Shown: in pieces, positions 37,964 through 39,044 of the stretch
Layout of the letters: the number at the start of each line of letters is the position of its first letter
Position numbering within the stretch: the first letter of the stretch is position 1
Assembly: GCA_902605755.1 (NCBI GenBank)
Contig: CACLDR010000017.1
Coordinates: 1-39,044 of the forward strand
Reading direction: 5' to 3'
DNA from: an uncultured Marinoscillum sp.
Lineage (GTDB): Bacteria; Bacteroidota; Bacteroidia; Cytophagales; Cyclobacteriaceae
Length of the DNA: 39,044 nucleotides
The notes under the pieces: model-generated
Databases searched by the model: none
The model's input: the letters and a program-made list of their open reading frames with translations, nothing else
Told to the model about the DNA's origin: nothing
Program-made: the position numbers and the translations under genes

Positions 37964-38230
37964 TTAAAGAAAATTATCAACTATACGATATACAGCTATA
38001 ACGGCCAGCTCTCCATGTTTTCCTTTCATAGAATTACCATGCTCCATCCCTAGAATCCCCTGGTGTTCTTTTTTATGAATATGTTTAAAAATGTTATTAT
38101 ATTTTAATGCTCCCGAGGTTGGTTCTTTACGGAAGAGGTTATCTCCAAGCTGAAAGTAAGCTAAGAAGTAATTTATATACGTACACAGAGTTAACAAAAT
38201 GTCCTCCGTAAAGTGAGTAATTAAGCTCAT
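37964..38230 (-). pseudogene. C-terminal remnant of a hydroxypyruvate-isomerase-like gene
   Basis: The last 70 or so residues match the end of the hydroxypyruvate isomerase/TIM-barrel family: AYFQLGDNLFRKEPTSGALK (usually YFQxGDNPGRKEPxTGE), NIFKHIHKKEHQGILGMEHG and GELAVIAVYRIVDNFL. A full enzyme has about 270-300 residues; only 88 can be read here, and the upstream 110 bp to the next gene is too short for the rest. The Pro-Gly after GDN is Leu-Phe and the Glu after TSG is Ala, so conserved positions are also eroding. It ends 41 bp from the selU start. A truncated gene is the best reading. Confidence 0.7.
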
Positions 38231-38340
38231 TTGAATATATCTAGTTTTAATTAAAAATAAGTAAACTATTGGACTCTTTCTGTATGACTTGTGCGTAAAA
38301 AAAATTAATTTAGTAAGTAATTGTACTATTTTTATAAAGT

Positions 38341-38940
38341 ATGAAATTCATCAAGCTTTCAATCTTTTTAATTGCCTTTTCATGCTGTGAGGTAGGATCT
38401 GTATTTGGTCCTAAAATTCCCAAAATTGAAATTGATAGAAAGGACTCTAGCTTAAGTTGGGATAAAAAGGGTAAACGACGTTATAAAGGCAAATTATTTT
38501 CAGGTTATGTCGTTCAGAAAAATAAAAAAAAGATGCTTTTAAGTAAAAATCCCTTCTATTTAGGCCTAAAAGAAGGTAATATGATGGGTTATTATGATAA
38601 TGGTACAAAAAGACATCAAAGGCCCTATCTTAATGGTAAAAAGAATGGAACACATTTAGGTTGGTATTCCAATGGCGCACTCAAATTTGAATATCATTTC
38701 GAAAATGGAAAGAACGTGGGTAACCATAAAGAATGGTATTCAGATGGATCTCCCATGCAAGATCGCAACTATGTTAATGGCCGGGCCATGGGTGCCCAAA
38801 AAGTTTGGCGTAAAGATGGTAAGATAAGAGCTAATTTTGTTATCCGTGAAAATGGTAAAAAGTATGGATTAATGGGCATGAAAAGATGCACTAAGATTGA
38901 TGCAAAAAAACAAATGTTAGACCCCTACAAGACCAATTAA
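38341..38940 (+). CDS. Lipoprotein with MORN_2-type repeats (YwqK-like)
   Basis: 199 residues with a short signal and Cys residues at about 15-16 (FSCC) that could be lipidated. The middle holds repeats of the form GxxxGxxxxWYxxGxxxxxxxYxxG, at about 78-155: YYDNGTKRHQRPYLNGKKNG, WYSNGALKFEYHFENGKNVG, then WYSDGSPMQDRNYVNGRAMG. These are MORN_2 repeats, as in the YwqK family. Function is unknown; the antitoxin label used for some relatives is not supported here. It ends directly before the ATG of the next lipoprotein, so the two form an operon. Confidence 0.85.
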   Translation: MKFIKLSIFLIAFSCCEVGSVFGPKIPKIEIDRKDSSLSWDKKGKRRYKGKLFSGYVVQKNKKKMLLSKNPFYLGLKEGNMMGYYDNGTKRHQRPYLNGKKNGTHLGWYSNGALKFEYHFENGKNVGNHKEWYSDGSPMQDRNYVNGRAMGAQKVWRKDGKIRANFVIRENGKKYGLMGMKRCTKIDAKKQMLDPYKTN

Positions 38941-39044
38941 ATGAAAAATATATTTTGGTTCCTCATTTGTTTTTTTTCTATTACTTTTTGTAATCAAAAA
39001 TCAGAAAATAGAAATCAAAAAATTCCAGAAATCGAACTCCCTTT
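38941..39044 (+). CDS. Lipoprotein, N-terminus only (cut by window edge)
   Basis: ATG at 38941 follows the preceding stop with no gap. The 34 visible residues begin with a signal, MKNIFWFLICFFSITFC, with lipobox ITFC, then a polar NQKSENRNQK and PEIELP. The tight linkage to the MORN-repeat gene shows co-transcription. The PEIELP start of the mature part recalls Bacteroidota SCO1/SenC copper chaperones, but this is a weak guess. Confidence 0.75.
   Translation, partial: MKNIFWFLICFFSITFCNQKSENRNQKIPEIELP

Noticed and set aside
1-39044. CRISPR array, tRNA genes, prophage or toxin-antitoxin system
   Set aside because: No regularly spaced repeats, no tRNA-like T-arm motif in a cloverleaf context, no phage or integrase genes; the YwqK-like label of the MORN protein is not evidence of an antitoxin.

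Overview
The window is AT-rich chromosomal DNA of a Bacteroidota bacterium, most likely a free-living, probably marine member of the Cytophagales. The evidence is a SusC/SusD pair driven by a FecI-type sigma factor and FecR anti-sigma, many lipoproteins and outer-membrane barrels, a TAnnTTTG promoter before the SRP RNA, and the his and trp gene orders. No tRNA, rRNA, CRISPR array or intact insertion sequence was seen.

Layout. 1-7362 (minus strand): a polymer-uptake locus, fecI - fecR - susC (with an STN transducer domain) - susD, closed by a strong hairpin terminator, then the first codons of another lipoprotein. 7363-10509: gene-poor, with one unrecognised ORF and a complete but decayed nitroreductase-family pseudogene. 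10510-14664 (minus): hisH-hisA-hisF-hisIE followed by a lipoamide-dehydrogenase-like flavoprotein without its redox cysteines; hisG, hisD, hisC and hisB are absent. 15454-21799 (minus): a complete trp operon, trpE-G-D-C-F-B-A, preceded by an 18-residue leader peptide with a Trp-Arg-Trp core and a terminator hairpin, which looks like a transcription attenuator. 23055-25124: a secreted sulfatase. 26269-27966 (plus): SRP RNA, transaldolase-like fsa/tal, a small conserved-looking protein and ftsE. 28138-29824 (plus): a two-gene unit of an envelope protein and a serine-hydrolase-fold lipoprotein that has lost its catalytic residues. 30420-31841 (minus): a thioredoxin-domain lipoprotein. 32361-33474: a badly decayed gene of unknown family. 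33768-34856 (minus): a GH26 mannanase-like protein lacking the acid/base Glu. 35149-35754: a PlsC-like acyltransferase. 35876-37922 (minus): selD and selU/mnmH, the tRNA 2-selenouridine pathway. 37964-38230: a C-terminal remnant of a hydroxypyruvate-isomerase-like gene. 38341-39044: a MORN-repeat lipoprotein and the start of another lipoprotein.

Two themes stand out. First, amino-acid biosynthesis is intact and tightly packed (4-11 bp overlaps), with visible attenuation for trp. Second, the space between operons is full of gene decay: at least three recognisable pseudogenes lie in the long gaps, and three proteins that still have intact reading frames (GH26-like, serine-hydrolase-like, Lpd-like) lack the residues that define catalysis in their families. 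I found no convincing new defence or mobile system. The best leads are the altered-active-site proteins, the trp leader, and the recurring TGATGTCACA motif in the gene-free gaps.
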